Shown: in pieces, positions 8,092 through 17,346 of the stretch
Numbering within the stretch: position 1 is the first letter of the stretch
Layout of the letters: each line of letters starts with the position of its first letter
From: JBNJGB01 sp051747385
Lineage (GTDB): Bacteria; Myxococcota_A; UBA9042; PHBI01; JACKFB01
DNA length: 64,000 bases
Direction of reading: 5' to 3'
NCBI GenBank assembly: GCA_051747385.1
Contig: JBNJGB010000019.1
Location: forward strand, 1-64,000
Program-made: the position numbers and the translations under genes
Notes under the pieces: model-generated
Told to the model about the DNA's origin: nothing
Databases searched by the model: none
Seen by the model: only the letters and a program-made list of their open reading frames with translations

Positions 8092-9413
8092 GCGACTTGG
8101 GACTCCGGCAGTGGCTCCGCCGCAGGAATCGCCCCGACAGGCCCGAGGACGGCCGTCGAGAGGTGCCCCGGCCACTCCCCGCCCATGCGGGCCTGTGGCT
8201 GGATCGGGGATGGGTGGGGTGCGACCCGCGCCAACGCGGGAACGGATCCGGCCAGGGGGAACGCCCGGGCCGGCGAGATCTGTTCGCGTCGGCGGTCGAG
8301 GCGCTGCGTCTCGACGGTGAGGGTGGAGGAGTCTCGGCCTATCGACCCTGCTACGCACGCTGGGCGCGGGCGACCGACGAAGCAGGTGCGCCCGGGTTCC
8401 TCTGTCGTCGGGTCGTCGAGGTGGCGGCGGCGGGGCGGGTGCTGCTTCACCCCGCAGCCGGCCAGCTCGTCACGGACGTCGGTCTGCTACTCCACCACAC
8501 CTACGGCGTGCCCTTCCTGCCGGGCTCGGCCCTCAAGGGAATCTGTAGGGCGCGAGCGGCCAGGATGTTCGGACAGGAAGATCCGCAGCTCGTCGTGGAT
8601 CTCTTCGGGAAGCAGCCGCCCGATCCGGACGACGAGGATTCATCCGGCGGCGCTGGAGCCTCCCAGGAGGACCAGGACCAGGCCGGCGTGTTCGACTTCT
8701 ACGATGCGCTGTGGGTGCCCGAGCCTCCTCCCGAGGGCCTCCAGGTCCCGCGGGAAGGCTGGAGCCCCCTGGCCCTCGACATCGTGAACCCGCACCATCC
8801 GAGCTACTACGAGCGGAGGCCTGGAGCGAGAGGCAACGACATCGCTGCGCCGGACGGAACGGATGATCCCCGGCCGGTGCAGACATTGAGCATTGCCCCG
8901 GGCACGCGCTTCCGTATCGTCATCGAGGCCTGGATGGGAGAGGGCCGAGCCCTCGCACCCTGGCTGGACTGGCTCGTCGACGACGTCCTGCTGCTGGCGT
9001 TGGACGAAGACGGGATCGGAGCCAAGACGACCGCGGGGTATGGTCGGCTGTGGAAGGTGGAGGATGACCGGGTCGTCGTCCCCGAGGTGTGGACGAAAGT
9101 CGAGGTAGATGACGACCCGTCGAACGGGGCCGATCCCGGACCGCGCGAGCAGCCGGGGGCTGACCCGCCGAAGCCCAAGCCGAGCGGTACGAAAGTCACC
9201 GCAGACCTCCGGTATGAGTCCTCGAGGAAACGCCTGTTCGCAAAGATCAAGAATGTCGGTAAGGCCGACGCGACCGGTGACGAGGCGGCCCGGCTTCTGA
9301 GCAGCCTTCCGTCGAAGGTGGCGAAGAGGCTTCGCACCGGCAAACCCATACCGATGAGCATCTGGTACGAGGGCAACGGCAAGGACCGTCGCATCACCGA
9401 CGTGGAGGTGTGA
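8088..9413 (+). CDS. cmr6: Type III-B CRISPR protein Cmr6 with C-terminal extension
   Basis: Cmr6 is the RAMP subunit at the 3' end of the crRNA backbone. Residues about 125-165 carry the RAMP motif (LLLHHTYGVPFLPGSALKGI), and residues about 305-325 carry the glycine-rich loop GIGAKTTAGYGR that normally lies close to the C-terminus. Here about 115 further residues follow: a Pro/Asp-rich linker, then a compact basic segment (KVTADLRYES...LFAKIKNVGKAD...DRRITDVEV). I do not recognise this extra domain with certainty; its alternating strand pattern would fit a small nucleic-acid-binding fold. The ATG at 8088 overlaps the cmr5 stop (ATGA). Length is 441 aa. Confidence 0.9.
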   Translation: MSDLGLRQWLRRRNRPDRPEDGRREVPRPLPAHAGLWLDRGWVGCDPRQRGNGSGQGERPGRRDLFASAVEALRLDGEGGGVSAYRPCYARWARATDEAGAPGFLCRRVVEVAAAGRVLLHPAAGQLVTDVGLLLHHTYGVPFLPGSALKGICRARAARMFGQEDPQLVVDLFGKQPPDPDDEDSSGGAGASQEDQDQAGVFDFYDALWVPEPPPEGLQVPREGWSPLALDIVNPHHPSYYERRPGARGNDIAAPDGTDDPRPVQTLSIAPGTRFRIVIEAWMGEGRALAPWLDWLVDDVLLLALDEDGIGAKTTAGYGRLWKVEDDRVVVPEVWTKVEVDDDPSNGADPGPREQPGADPPKPKPSGTKVTADLRYESSRKRLFAKIKNVGKADATGDEAARLLSSLPSKVAKRLRTGKPIPMSIWYEGNGKDRRITDVEV

Positions 9414-9417
9414 CGAC

Positions 9418-11391
9418 GTGAACCTGGACGAGGTCGCGGACGGATGGCTGGGGCCTCTCCTGGTTTCGGCTCAAAGGCGGCCGGATCATGAACCCGCCCG
9501 CGCGCTGTTCTTGGGAGCCGGGTTCACGAAGTCCTCCTATGATGGTGCCCCGCGCTTCAGCGACCTGGTCCCGGAGGCGAGACGACGTCTGCTCGACGAT
9601 GGTGCCCCTCCGTTCGCAGCAGCGGAAATGCTCGAGCGAATCCGTTCCTCGCGCAACGAGCGCCTCGATCCGTCGGATCTCTTCGAGACGCTCGAGCACC
9701 ATCGCGGCAGGGTAGAGGTCGCCAGAGCGGTGCTGGCCGAAGGGCAGAATGACGAGTGGCGCCTGAGCGAGCGCCCCATCCAGCAGGCCGTGGATCCCAT
9801 GCCGCTCGACGCCGAGGCGACGTTCCGCACCGTGCACGACTGGCGGCGGGTCATCGAACGCGGGCACACCGGTCTCTCGCCGCTCGACCCGGGCGGATCG
9901 GTGGCCATGGTCGGCCGACTGGTCGTCGAGGGGGTCGTGGATCGTCTCCTCACCACGAATTGGGATGCGTACGCCGAGCTGGGATGCCTCCTCGCGGGCG
10001 CCAGGCTCCTCGACGAGGGCGACGGCTATGGACGGGACGGCGATCGGCTGGGCGATGGCCAGGTATCCGTTCGCGTGTACGACAGGCCGGCGGACGTTCA
10101 CCTGCAGGTCCGCCCAGCCGGCACGGCCGCCATCATCAAGCTGCACGGCGGTGTACGGAATCTCCTGAAGATCCTGAAGGGAGTGAAGGACGGCGAGCTC
10201 ACGGCGTGGGACGCGGAAGAGGAGCTTCGGGACGGGTTCCTCGTTGCCACGTCCGACCTGGGTATCTGGGGACAGTCCGCCGCGTGGGTCGCGGACGTGG
10301 TACGCGAGAGCCTGCTGGCCCGGCGGACCCTCTTCCTCGGTGTCAGCTTCGCAGATGGCGCCACCTTCCTGGAGGTGCGCAAACGCATCGGGGACTGGGC
10401 ACGCGCCGCCCGGCAGAATCTCGACCGCGGCGTCCCGGGCATCGCCACCCCCACATCACTCGGCCCGCACGTCTCCAATGCAGGTCCGCCCCTCTACGCC
10501 GTCGACTTCGGCCTGGCGCCGCGCGTTGCCAACGCGTTGACGGTCCGTGTGCCGCTGTCGCGACACGGCGACCGCCTTCACGTCCACTCCGCCCAGGGAG
10601 ACGGTCGGGAGGCGTTGCGCCGACTCTTCGCACACCACCTCCTCCGATATCTGCTGCGATCGCTGGACCCGGATGTCGAGTCGGACGAGTGTGTCCGTGG
10701 ACGCCTCTCATCGGTTCTGGGCCGAAGTGAACGGGCGGTCACGCTCCTGTGTGACGTGCTGGCCCCGGCGTCGCGCTGGGCCGCCATTGCGGAAGGCCTG
10801 CCCCCGTTCGCGAGGCTGGGCGGGCTCCCCCGTCGCCATCCCGGAGCGCGGTGGTGGTATCGAGCCTGGACGACTGCACAGCATCATCCAGGGGCCTGTG
10901 AGACCTGCGCCAACCTCCGCGTGATCGCCTACACCTTGGACCGACTGCTGTGCCGCGGCTCCTCGATCGAGGTGAACCCTGGTGAGGAGTGGGTCCATGT
11001 GAGTGAGGTCAGCGGAAACGGGGGGCAGGACAAGGCGGATTGTTCCTCGAGCGCATCCTTCTGGTTCTGGCCGTGGCCCTGGCCCCGTCGGCGTGGCCTG
11101 TCGTCCGGGCACCTCTGGCGGACGTTGGCGTGGTTCGGCAGCGCTCCGTCGACGCAGGGCGTGTTCCCCCACGAGCGGAGCGCCTGGCAGGTCGCCCGGG
11201 CTCCGTCCGGCCCGTTCGACATCGTGCCGCTGTTCGCCGCTGACACTCACTCCCGATGGGGCGAGACCAGCATAGGAGGGCAGTCGTACGGTCTTGCCTC
11301 GGCCAGCGAGGCATGTCACCGCATCAGTGGTGAACGTCTCCCCGCCATCGTTCCTGCTACCTGCCAACTCGAGCGCGAGCAGAGATCATGA
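9418..11391 (+). CDS. SIR2-domain protein, candidate NADase effector of the type III-B locus
   Basis: The N-terminal 400 residues match the SIR2-like family of bacterial defence NAD hydrolases: GAG loop at 33-35 (FLGAGFTK), TTNWD with N181 and D183, KLHGG with H243, and a closing LFLGVSFAD strand near 307. These correspond to the NAD-binding loop, the catalytic Asn and the His of sirtuin folds. The C-terminal 250 residues are not recognised; they include a CETC motif and an odd Trp/Pro run (FWFWPWPWP, near residue 548). The GTG start at 9418 lies 4 bp after cmr6, and the stop overlaps the next start (ATGA), so it is a structural part of the cmr operon. There is no SAVED, CARF or other nucleotide sensor in this chain. 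Activation would therefore have to come from a partner, most simply the ATPase-SAVED protein encoded next. Confidence 0.85.
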   Translation: MNLDEVADGWLGPLLVSAQRRPDHEPARALFLGAGFTKSSYDGAPRFSDLVPEARRRLLDDGAPPFAAAEMLERIRSSRNERLDPSDLFETLEHHRGRVEVARAVLAEGQNDEWRLSERPIQQAVDPMPLDAEATFRTVHDWRRVIERGHTGLSPLDPGGSVAMVGRLVVEGVVDRLLTTNWDAYAELGCLLAGARLLDEGDGYGRDGDRLGDGQVSVRVYDRPADVHLQVRPAGTAAIIKLHGGVRNLLKILKGVKDGELTAWDAEEELRDGFLVATSDLGIWGQSAAWVADVVRESLLARRTLFLGVSFADGATFLEVRKRIGDWARAARQNLDRGVPGIATPTSLGPHVSNAGPPLYAVDFGLAPRVANALTVRVPLSRHGDRLHVHSAQGDGREALRRLFAHHLLRYLLRSLDPDVESDECVRGRLSSVLGRSERAVTLLCDVLAPASRWAAIAEGLPPFARLGGLPRRHPGARWWYRAWTTAQHHPGACETCANLRVIAYTLDRLLCRGSSIEVNPGEEWVHVSEVSGNGGQDKADCSSSASFWFWPWPWPRRRGLSSGHLWRTLAWFGSAPSTQGVFPHERSAWQVARAPSGPFDIVPLFAADTHSRWGETSIGGQSYGLASASEACHRISGERLPAIVPATCQLEREQRS

Positions 11392-14300
11392 CCGACGCCG
11401 ACATCCCTGCGGTCTTGGGCCGGGCTCTCGGCCCGGAATCGATCACCCGATATGTCCGAGCTCGGACGCGGGGGGCCACCGGTACTGTGCCTGGACTCGT
11501 GAAGCGCGCCGACGAGCTCGGATTGCGATGGCAGTGCTGTCTCTGGCACCGCGCGCTGATTGGGGACCCCGGCCCGACCGGGGCGCTTCCCGGATGGCTG
11601 CCTCTGGACCAACACGCGCTGAAACAGGACGACGAAGAGCGTCCCAGGATAGGGAAGCTTGGCCAGGAGCTTCTGGATTCCCATCGGGAGCTCGACCTTG
11701 CCGTGACGGTTGCGGAGTACCTCTGGCGGAAGGGCGGCGACAGGCGTCGGCTGCTGGCCGTGCTGGCTGATCCATTCATCTCTGCCGTGACGATCGTATG
11801 GCTGGTGACGAGGCGCGGACGTGCGGTGCTGCCGCCGAGGGCGCTTTCCCAGGTGGCGCTCACGTGGCTCGAGTGCGAACGCGAGAGGATCTCCACAGTG
11901 CCCAGCCTGAACGTGGTGCTACTCGCCCACGACGCGATTACAGCGCGGGGAGAGGCGAGGTTTCCGAGGACCCATCGTCGCTTTATGGAGCGGCACGAGG
12001 AGTTGATGCGCGGCGTCGGGCGCATCGTGCCACAGCTGGGGTTTCGGTGGCTCGACGTCGATCTCCGGAGCTACCCGGACGAACAGGCTGACTCTGGAGA
12101 CACCGCGAAGGAGGTCGCAGAGGAATTGAGGGTGACGCTCCTGCCGGAGGTGTTCTCGGTCCACGGAATGCCCTCCGACTGGTTCTCCGACCAGCCTCTC
12201 CGGTGGTCCAGAGCCCGAGTGGAGAGCGCTCGGCGTCCTCCCCGAGTTCCAAGCATGGACGAACTCTCGCACTGGGTGAAAGGCGTCCTTGACATCAACT
12301 TGGATGACCCGGGCGGTGACAAGGACCTTCCCCTCTCCCTTGGGTGGCGACTCGACGAGCTTCCCGTGCCGCCACCCGCGCTGCCTGTGACCGAGGGGCC
12401 CGAGACGGAGCAGGTCGGCGCCGCGTCGGAGTTCCTGGAAGTCCAGGTGGGGGTACGACAGTGGGCCCGTCGCCCCGTGACCGTACCGCTGGCACCGACG
12501 ACCCTTCTGGCCGGCGACAACGGCGCCGGAAAGACGACCATCGTCGAGGCTGCTCATCAGCTCTTCCATGGCATGCCCCGGCCACGCCTCGAGCCACCGC
12601 GAGGTGCCTTCGAGTGGTGCAACCGGCGGGGCGGGGCTGGCGACTCGCGGAGCATCCGCGCGCTTCGTTCGACAGCCGCTCCCGCGGAGGCTCTGGAGAG
12701 CCCGCAGATCAGTGGGCCGACCATGCGTGCGCTCTTTGCCGGTGACGCGGATCTGGCACGCGAGAGCCATGGCGACCTGCGTCTGGTCTCGTTGCTCGCT
12801 GTGCGGGATTCTGAAGTGGAGGTGCTCGGCGCGGTCATCAAGGCGATTCAAGCTCTCCGGGAGATCGAACAACGGGCCGAGGATCGGCTCGATCAAATCG
12901 ACAAGGAACGGGATCGCGCAGCCTCCGAAGCGCTCGAGAAGTGCGTACGGGTGCTGGAAGACACGGAGCAGCCCGAAGTTGAAGCTCGCACTCTCGTCGC
13001 GCCTCTCCTGGAGCTTGCGGATCGACTCGCGGATCCCCGCAGCCAGGACCAGGACGGCGACGAGGACGTGTCTCGCCATCGCGTGGCAGCGGAGCGACTG
13101 AGGGAGGCAGTCGCGTCCGGCGGTGTCGTCCCGGCGGAGATCATCGGCAGCATCCTGTCCATGCCGGATGCAGTTCTCGGTCGGACGTTGACGGATGGTG
13201 AGCTCGCTCGTGAGAACCTCGTGGCGGTCTTCGGCGAGCTGGAAGATGGCCCCCGTCGTGATGTCGCGTCCTGTCGTGTTGTCGCTGCGCTTGCTCGCAA
13301 GCACTTGCGCGCTGCGCACAGGCTGTTCGCCGCCGTCGCGGGCAACTTGGATCGACGGAGCCCAGGCTTGGATCGGGTGGTTCGGAGCCTCCGAGCCTTC
13401 ATGGATGACGACCCCGTAAGGCGGGTCGGTCCGGACCGGCTCGATCCGATCCGGCCCAACACGGCGACCCTGGTGCGCGAGGCCGAGGCCCTCCGACTCG
13501 CGCGGCTGCTGGTCCTGGCGCCCCATCCGTGGGCTCCCTTGTTCGTGGACGAGGTGACCCTCGGGCAGGATGTCGCGACGTCGGTCCGCGTGATGAGCCG
13601 GTTTCTTGCCCTGGCACGGAAGGCGACCAGTGTGCTCTGGGCCGTGGCTGCGAGCGGCACCTCTCGGAGCAGCACGCTATCGGAGGACTGGTGGCCGAAT
13701 CGGGACTCGGAGGCGCTGGAACGGACGGATGTCCCGGTGGTGGGGCCTGCCCAGCTCGTCCTCACGACCTACCAGCGCCAGGCAATGGAGCTCTTCGCCA
13801 GCGCCGAGGGGGTGATCCTCGACGCAGAGCAGATCAAGGCCCTCCGCAATCTCGTCCCTGCCCCCTGGCTGAGCCTGGTTCGAGGGGCCATGGTCGAAGC
13901 CCACGGCATTTGGGAGCACCATCGGCTCACGGCTGGACACCGAGAGGACCCGGAGATGGAGAGCGTGCGGACATCGGGTGAGGAGCAGCGCTCGCGTGCT
14001 CCCGTCGGGATTGTTCGCGCGCTGTGGCCCAAGGTGGATCCGTTGGACCGTGCCCCCGGGCCGTTCGAGGGTGAACTGAGGAAGGCCGAAGAGTGGATTT
14101 GGAAGTCCCGGGAAGCCTTGGGCAAGCTTGGCCTCGGGCGACTTCGCCACCACCTGGACGGCAGGTTCTCGGGGGCGGTATCTCGCCCCAGGCTGCGTGC
14201 GAGAGCGCAGGTGGAGTGGTTGGTGGCCGTCGATCTCCTACCGCTCCTCATGGAAGACGGTGCGAAGTGGTTCGAACGCTCGACCCTGTCCGTGCACTAT

Positions 14301-15980
14301 CTCTCGACGAGCGACGGGCGGGTCCGGGCGGTGGGGCCGCTCCACACCCTTCGAATCCCCCCGTTCTGCCAGATGGTACCGCCTCGCATGGACGCGATCG
14401 GCCGCGCCGACGAGCCGTCGACGACGGACGAGCCTCAGGACCGTGCCGCCGGACGCGCCCATGTTCACGCCGAGGCTCGCGTTCACGAGTCCGGCGAGTC
14501 AGAGGCGCGGGAGAACGAGAGCGTGGAGGGCCTCGAGCCCGACGCGCCGAATCGCGTCGCGGAGGAGCTGCCGGTTGACGAGGAGCTGGCGTCCGAACCG
14601 CACGAGGCTGCTGCTGCGCCTATGGCGGGGAACGACAAGGAGGACGCCGTCGCCTCGGAGGTGGACGCGGATGCACCAGGGGCCGAGGAGCGTCCCGCCG
14701 AGCGAGAACCGTCCGACCACGAAACGGCCGCGACGGAACTGACCGATGACCGGGGTCGCACCGACGTCGGCGAGTCGCGTGGGGTCGCGAACGCCTCCGA
14801 GCCGGCCGTGCTCGAGCCGCCATCTGGCCCTGCAGCTTCCGGGCGGATGCCGTCGCACCCTTCCGCCCGCAATCCCTCGAGCCCTGGCGCACGGAGGGCG
14901 GTGGAGGAGGGTCGACAGCCCGGCGCCGTGCGAATCTTGGAGGCGGAGCCTCCTGCACCACGTCGGTGGCGCGTAGACGTCGCTGCCGCCGGGCGTCAGC
15001 GTCCCCAGAACGGGCCGTGGCGGATCCGGGCCGGGGCGGGCGACACCCCCGCAGCCAGGGAGACGGCGAAGCGGATAATCCGGAGGAGTGGCGCCTTCCC
15101 GGCGGGGCCCAGAACACAGGAAGACGCCTCTGTGGCTGTCGCCGACGATGGGGATAGCGCGCAGGGCGCGACGTGGCGGCTACTCCGCGAGCGGATTCGC
15201 GCCATGGAGGACCCGAGAGGGACATGGCTGAGAACGGCCGTGTCTACCTATGCCGAGGATTCCGGTGAGGTACAGCCGTGGGAGCACCTGCGGCTGGCCG
15301 TGGACGAGTACAAGGAGCCTGGCTGGCAGCTCCGCAGCCGGGTGATGTGGTCGGACCGCGTCGTGGGCCCGCTGGATCTGGTTCGTCGCGCCGCTCTCGA
15401 ATGTGCGGGGATCGAGGGAGTCGAGCTCGAACCCACGGCGCACCTGGGCGTCGCGTTTCTTGCCGGATCGTTGTTCCCGCACGGCGGCGGACTTTCGGTT
15501 CGAGTCATCCAGAGCGGGCAGCCGTGGTGTCTCGAGCGGAGGCCGGGGCGCTGTACGCAGACCGAGGGCACCGGCGTACGCGTACTTGACGAAAGGGACG
15601 AGGCCTCCGGTTCCGGCAAGGGTCATGAGGAGCTGCACCTACTGCTCTCTGCGACCCGTCAGGTTCGGAGCGGATGGGAGACCTGGCGCGCCGGGCGGTC
15701 GGGGGACGTCGTCCATTGGGTCGAGCTGGGGATCGGGGGGCATCCGTCCCACGACGTCGTGCTGGGGGCCGAGCACGCCGTCGCCTGTGCGGACGCCATC
15801 GCGCGGCACATCTTCAAGCGGCGGCGGGGCCGGGATGTGCCGGTCCGTCTGTTCATGGCTGCCCCGGTTGCGCTGGCCTGTGCGCTCGGACGGGCGCTCC
15901 ACCGTGTGGGGAGGATCCGCGTGATGGACTACTCGCGTCCGCACGCGGCCTACTTCGAGTCAGCCGCTTGTCGACTCTGA
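11388..15980 (+). CDS. Large ATPase with C-terminal SAVED domain, candidate cyclic-oligonucleotide-sensing effector
   Basis: This 1,530-aa protein has at least four parts. Residues 1-370 are unrecognised and helical. Residues 370-760 look like an ABC/AAA-type ATPase: Walker A GDNGAGKT at 376-383, and a Walker B-like segment PLFVDEVT with D721-E722, with a coiled-coil-like charged insertion (about 485-545) between them, as in SMC/RecN-like ATPases. Residues about 1000-1250 are a low-complexity acidic and Pro-rich linker. Residues about 1270-1530 fit a SAVED domain: after EDPRGTWLRTAVS and SDRVVGPLDLV they end with VPVRLFMAAPVALACALGRAL and RIRVMDYSRP..AY, the conserved SAVED C-terminal pattern. 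SAVED domains bind cyclic tri- and tetra-nucleotides in CBASS and type III CRISPR. ATG overlaps the SIR2 stop. The SAVED call is by pattern recognition; the ATPase call is strong. Confidence 0.82.
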   Translation: MTDADIPAVLGRALGPESITRYVRARTRGATGTVPGLVKRADELGLRWQCCLWHRALIGDPGPTGALPGWLPLDQHALKQDDEERPRIGKLGQELLDSHRELDLAVTVAEYLWRKGGDRRRLLAVLADPFISAVTIVWLVTRRGRAVLPPRALSQVALTWLECERERISTVPSLNVVLLAHDAITARGEARFPRTHRRFMERHEELMRGVGRIVPQLGFRWLDVDLRSYPDEQADSGDTAKEVAEELRVTLLPEVFSVHGMPSDWFSDQPLRWSRARVESARRPPRVPSMDELSHWVKGVLDINLDDPGGDKDLPLSLGWRLDELPVPPPALPVTEGPETEQVGAASEFLEVQVGVRQWARRPVTVPLAPTTLLAGDNGAGKTTIVEAAHQLFHGMPRPRLEPPRGAFEWCNRRGGAGDSRSIRALRSTAAPAEALESPQISGPTMRALFAGDADLARESHGDLRLVSLLAVRDSEVEVLGAVIKAIQALREIEQRAEDRLDQIDKERDRAASEALEKCVRVLEDTEQPEVEARTLVAPLLELADRLADPRSQDQDGDEDVSRHRVAAERLREAVASGGVVPAEIIGSILSMPDAVLGRTLTDGELARENLVAVFGELEDGPRRDVASCRVVAALARKHLRAAHRLFAAVAGNLDRRSPGLDRVVRSLRAFMDDDPVRRVGPDRLDPIRPNTATLVREAEALRLARLLVLAPHPWAPLFVDEVTLGQDVATSVRVMSRFLALARKATSVLWAVAASGTSRSSTLSEDWWPNRDSEALERTDVPVVGPAQLVLTTYQRQAMELFASAEGVILDAEQIKALRNLVPAPWLSLVRGAMVEAHGIWEHHRLTAGHREDPEMESVRTSGEEQRSRAPVGIVRALWPKVDPLDRAPGPFEGELRKAEEWIWKSREALGKLGLGRLRHHLDGRFSGAVSRPRLRARAQVEWLVAVDLLPLLMEDGAKWFERSTLSVHYLSTSDGRVRAVGPLHTLRIPPFCQMVPPRMDAIGRADEPSTTDEPQDRAAGRAHVHAEARVHESGESEARENESVEGLEPDAPNRVAEELPVDEELASEPHEAAAAPMAGNDKEDAVASEVDADAPGAEERPAEREPSDHETAATELTDDRGRTDVGESRGVANASEPAVLEPPSGPAASGRMPSHPSARNPSSPGARRAVEEGRQPGAVRILEAEPPAPRRWRVDVAAAGRQRPQNGPWRIRAGAGDTPAARETAKRIIRRSGAFPAGPRTQEDASVAVADDGDSAQGATWRLLRERIRAMEDPRGTWLRTAVSTYAEDSGEVQPWEHLRLAVDEYKEPGWQLRSRVMWSDRVVGPLDLVRRAALECAGIEGVELEPTAHLGVAFLAGSLFPHGGGLSVRVIQSGQPWCLERRPGRCTQTEGTGVRVLDERDEASGSGKGHEELHLLLSATRQVRSGWETWRAGRSGDVVHWVELGIGGHPSHDVVLGAEHAVACADAIARHIFKRRRGRDVPVRLFMAAPVALACALGRALHRVGRIRVMDYSRPHAAYFESAACRL

Positions 15981-15995
15981 TGAGCCGGCTGGTGG

Positions 15996-17255
15996 TCAGC
16001 TCGTCGGCAGAGCCAGGGGGGCGTACGTCGCCTCGTCGCGCAGGTACTCCATGAACGTCACCCGCGGGACGACGTGCGGCGTGAGGTGGGCGGCCAGTAC
16101 AGCGAGGGCGTGGAAGGGCAGGCTGCTGTAGAGGCGGATGGACCGGACGCCGTGCTCCCTTCGAAAGCGGGTTACGACGGCCACGACGTCGGCCGCGATT
16201 GCGAGCAGGTCGTCGTCCGTCTCGATGTGGGCGTCGTGTGGGACCCAGCTTGCTGGCGTCGTGGCGGCGTCCTCCTCCAGATGCCTGCGTGCGCTGTCGA
16301 CGTAGCCCTCGCGCATCACGAGGAGCGCGAGCTCGTCGAACGATTCCTCCGGAGGCCCGGGCAGGTCGGGGATGGGCCGGTCGGCGCCCGGGTCGCCGCC
16401 ATCGAGGGGAGCATGCTGCCCGCATCTGACACGGAGAACCTGCGCCCCGTCGTTGTGCGCGGTGAGGTCGACCTGCGAGGTGCGGTCGAAGTGGCGTCCG
16501 AGCAGCGTGGGGACGGAGAGCTGGCTGCGACCAAGGATCCGAATCGTCCGGCGCCGCCCACGAAGCGTACCGAGCGCGTCGCTGAGTGCCTCCTGGGTCG
16601 TGGCAGCCCACCTGTGCCAGTCCTCTGCCATGCAGACACTCCCGTACGAGCGCTGTCCCGTGTCGGGCCGCAGGACGAGGGCCGGGATATCCAGCCGGTC
16701 CAGGTTGGGCGGGATGTCATCGGGCAGGCCCGTCCGGCGTCCGCTACCGCGTTGGTCGACGACGAGGGCGAACTCGCTGTGCGTGTGCATCTCGGCCCGC
16801 TCGTACAGGCGCCGGGCGATCTGGCGAGCTGCATCCTGGACGGCGTCTTCGCGGTCGGGATCGACGCAAACGCCCAACGCGTCGACGCGGTCTCCATCGG
16901 GATGAAGCCACTCGGGGGCGAGGCGTGTGTGGTTCCGTACCATATCGGAGGGGTCGTCCAGGAACACTGGCAGAACGGAATCCGTCCGCTCCGGATACTT
17001 GCGCGCCAGGTCGAGGGCGAGACGTAGCTCGTCGTCCACCCAGCGGGACGCCAGGGCCTCGGCCGACAGGAAGAGGGTGAGCGTGTCGCCCTGGTGGATT
17101 GCTCGGGACAGGGCCTCCGTGAGACTGACCCCGATCGTCAGCTCGTGAGCGTCGAGCCACGGAATCACGCCGCGACGCACCAGGTCGTCTGCAACGGCGT
17201 GCACGAACTCGGCGTCTGCCGAGCTATGGGACAGAAACGTCGTCAAGTATCGCAT
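15996..17255 (-). CDS. TIR-SAVED effector, cyclic-oligonucleotide-activated NADase
   Basis: The N-terminal 130 residues are a TIR domain: TTFLSHSSADAEF, then PWLDAHELTIG, then FLSAEALASRWVDDELRLAL, where E76 is the predicted NADase catalytic Glu. The C-terminal 250 residues fit a SAVED domain, ending VRSIRLYSSLPFHALAVLAAHL and VTFMEYLRDE. TIR-SAVED proteins polymerise on binding cyclic tri-adenylate in CBASS and then destroy NAD+. Here there is no CD-NTase cyclase; the only candidate source of ligand is Cas10 of the neighbouring operon. The gene is convergent to the ATPase-SAVED gene, 15 bp apart. It runs in the same direction as nuoN, whose stop is only 91 bp upstream, so it either has its own promoter in that gap or receives read-through. 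Length is 419 aa. Confidence 0.88.
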   Translation of the reverse strand: MRYLTTFLSHSSADAEFVHAVADDLVRRGVIPWLDAHELTIGVSLTEALSRAIHQGDTLTLFLSAEALASRWVDDELRLALDLARKYPERTDSVLPVFLDDPSDMVRNHTRLAPEWLHPDGDRVDALGVCVDPDREDAVQDAARQIARRLYERAEMHTHSEFALVVDQRGSGRRTGLPDDIPPNLDRLDIPALVLRPDTGQRSYGSVCMAEDWHRWAATTQEALSDALGTLRGRRRTIRILGRSQLSVPTLLGRHFDRTSQVDLTAHNDGAQVLRVRCGQHAPLDGGDPGADRPIPDLPGPPEESFDELALLVMREGYVDSARRHLEEDAATTPASWVPHDAHIETDDDLLAIAADVVAVVTRFRREHGVRSIRLYSSLPFHALAVLAAHLTPHVVPRVTFMEYLRDEATYAPLALPTS

Positions 17256-17346
17256 GTCAGCGACTCAAGCACGTAGCGGGCCTGCAGACAAGAGGCTCTT
17301 CCGGGCATCGAGAACCCGAGCCCACTGTCCCGGGGCGAGACGGCAA

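Noticed and set aside
16074..17027. A 317-aa plus-strand frame across TIR-SAVED
   Set aside because: Antisense shadow; the minus frame carries both the TIR and SAVED signatures.
15996..17255. TIR-SAVED as part of a CBASS operon
   Set aside because: No CD-NTase or ubiquitin-like accessory gene is in the window; the nearest second-messenger synthase is Cas10.
1..17255. Prophage or transposon as the carrier of the defence island
   Set aside because: No integrase, transposase, att-like direct repeats or tRNA gene was seen at either edge, so transfer cannot be supported from this window alone.
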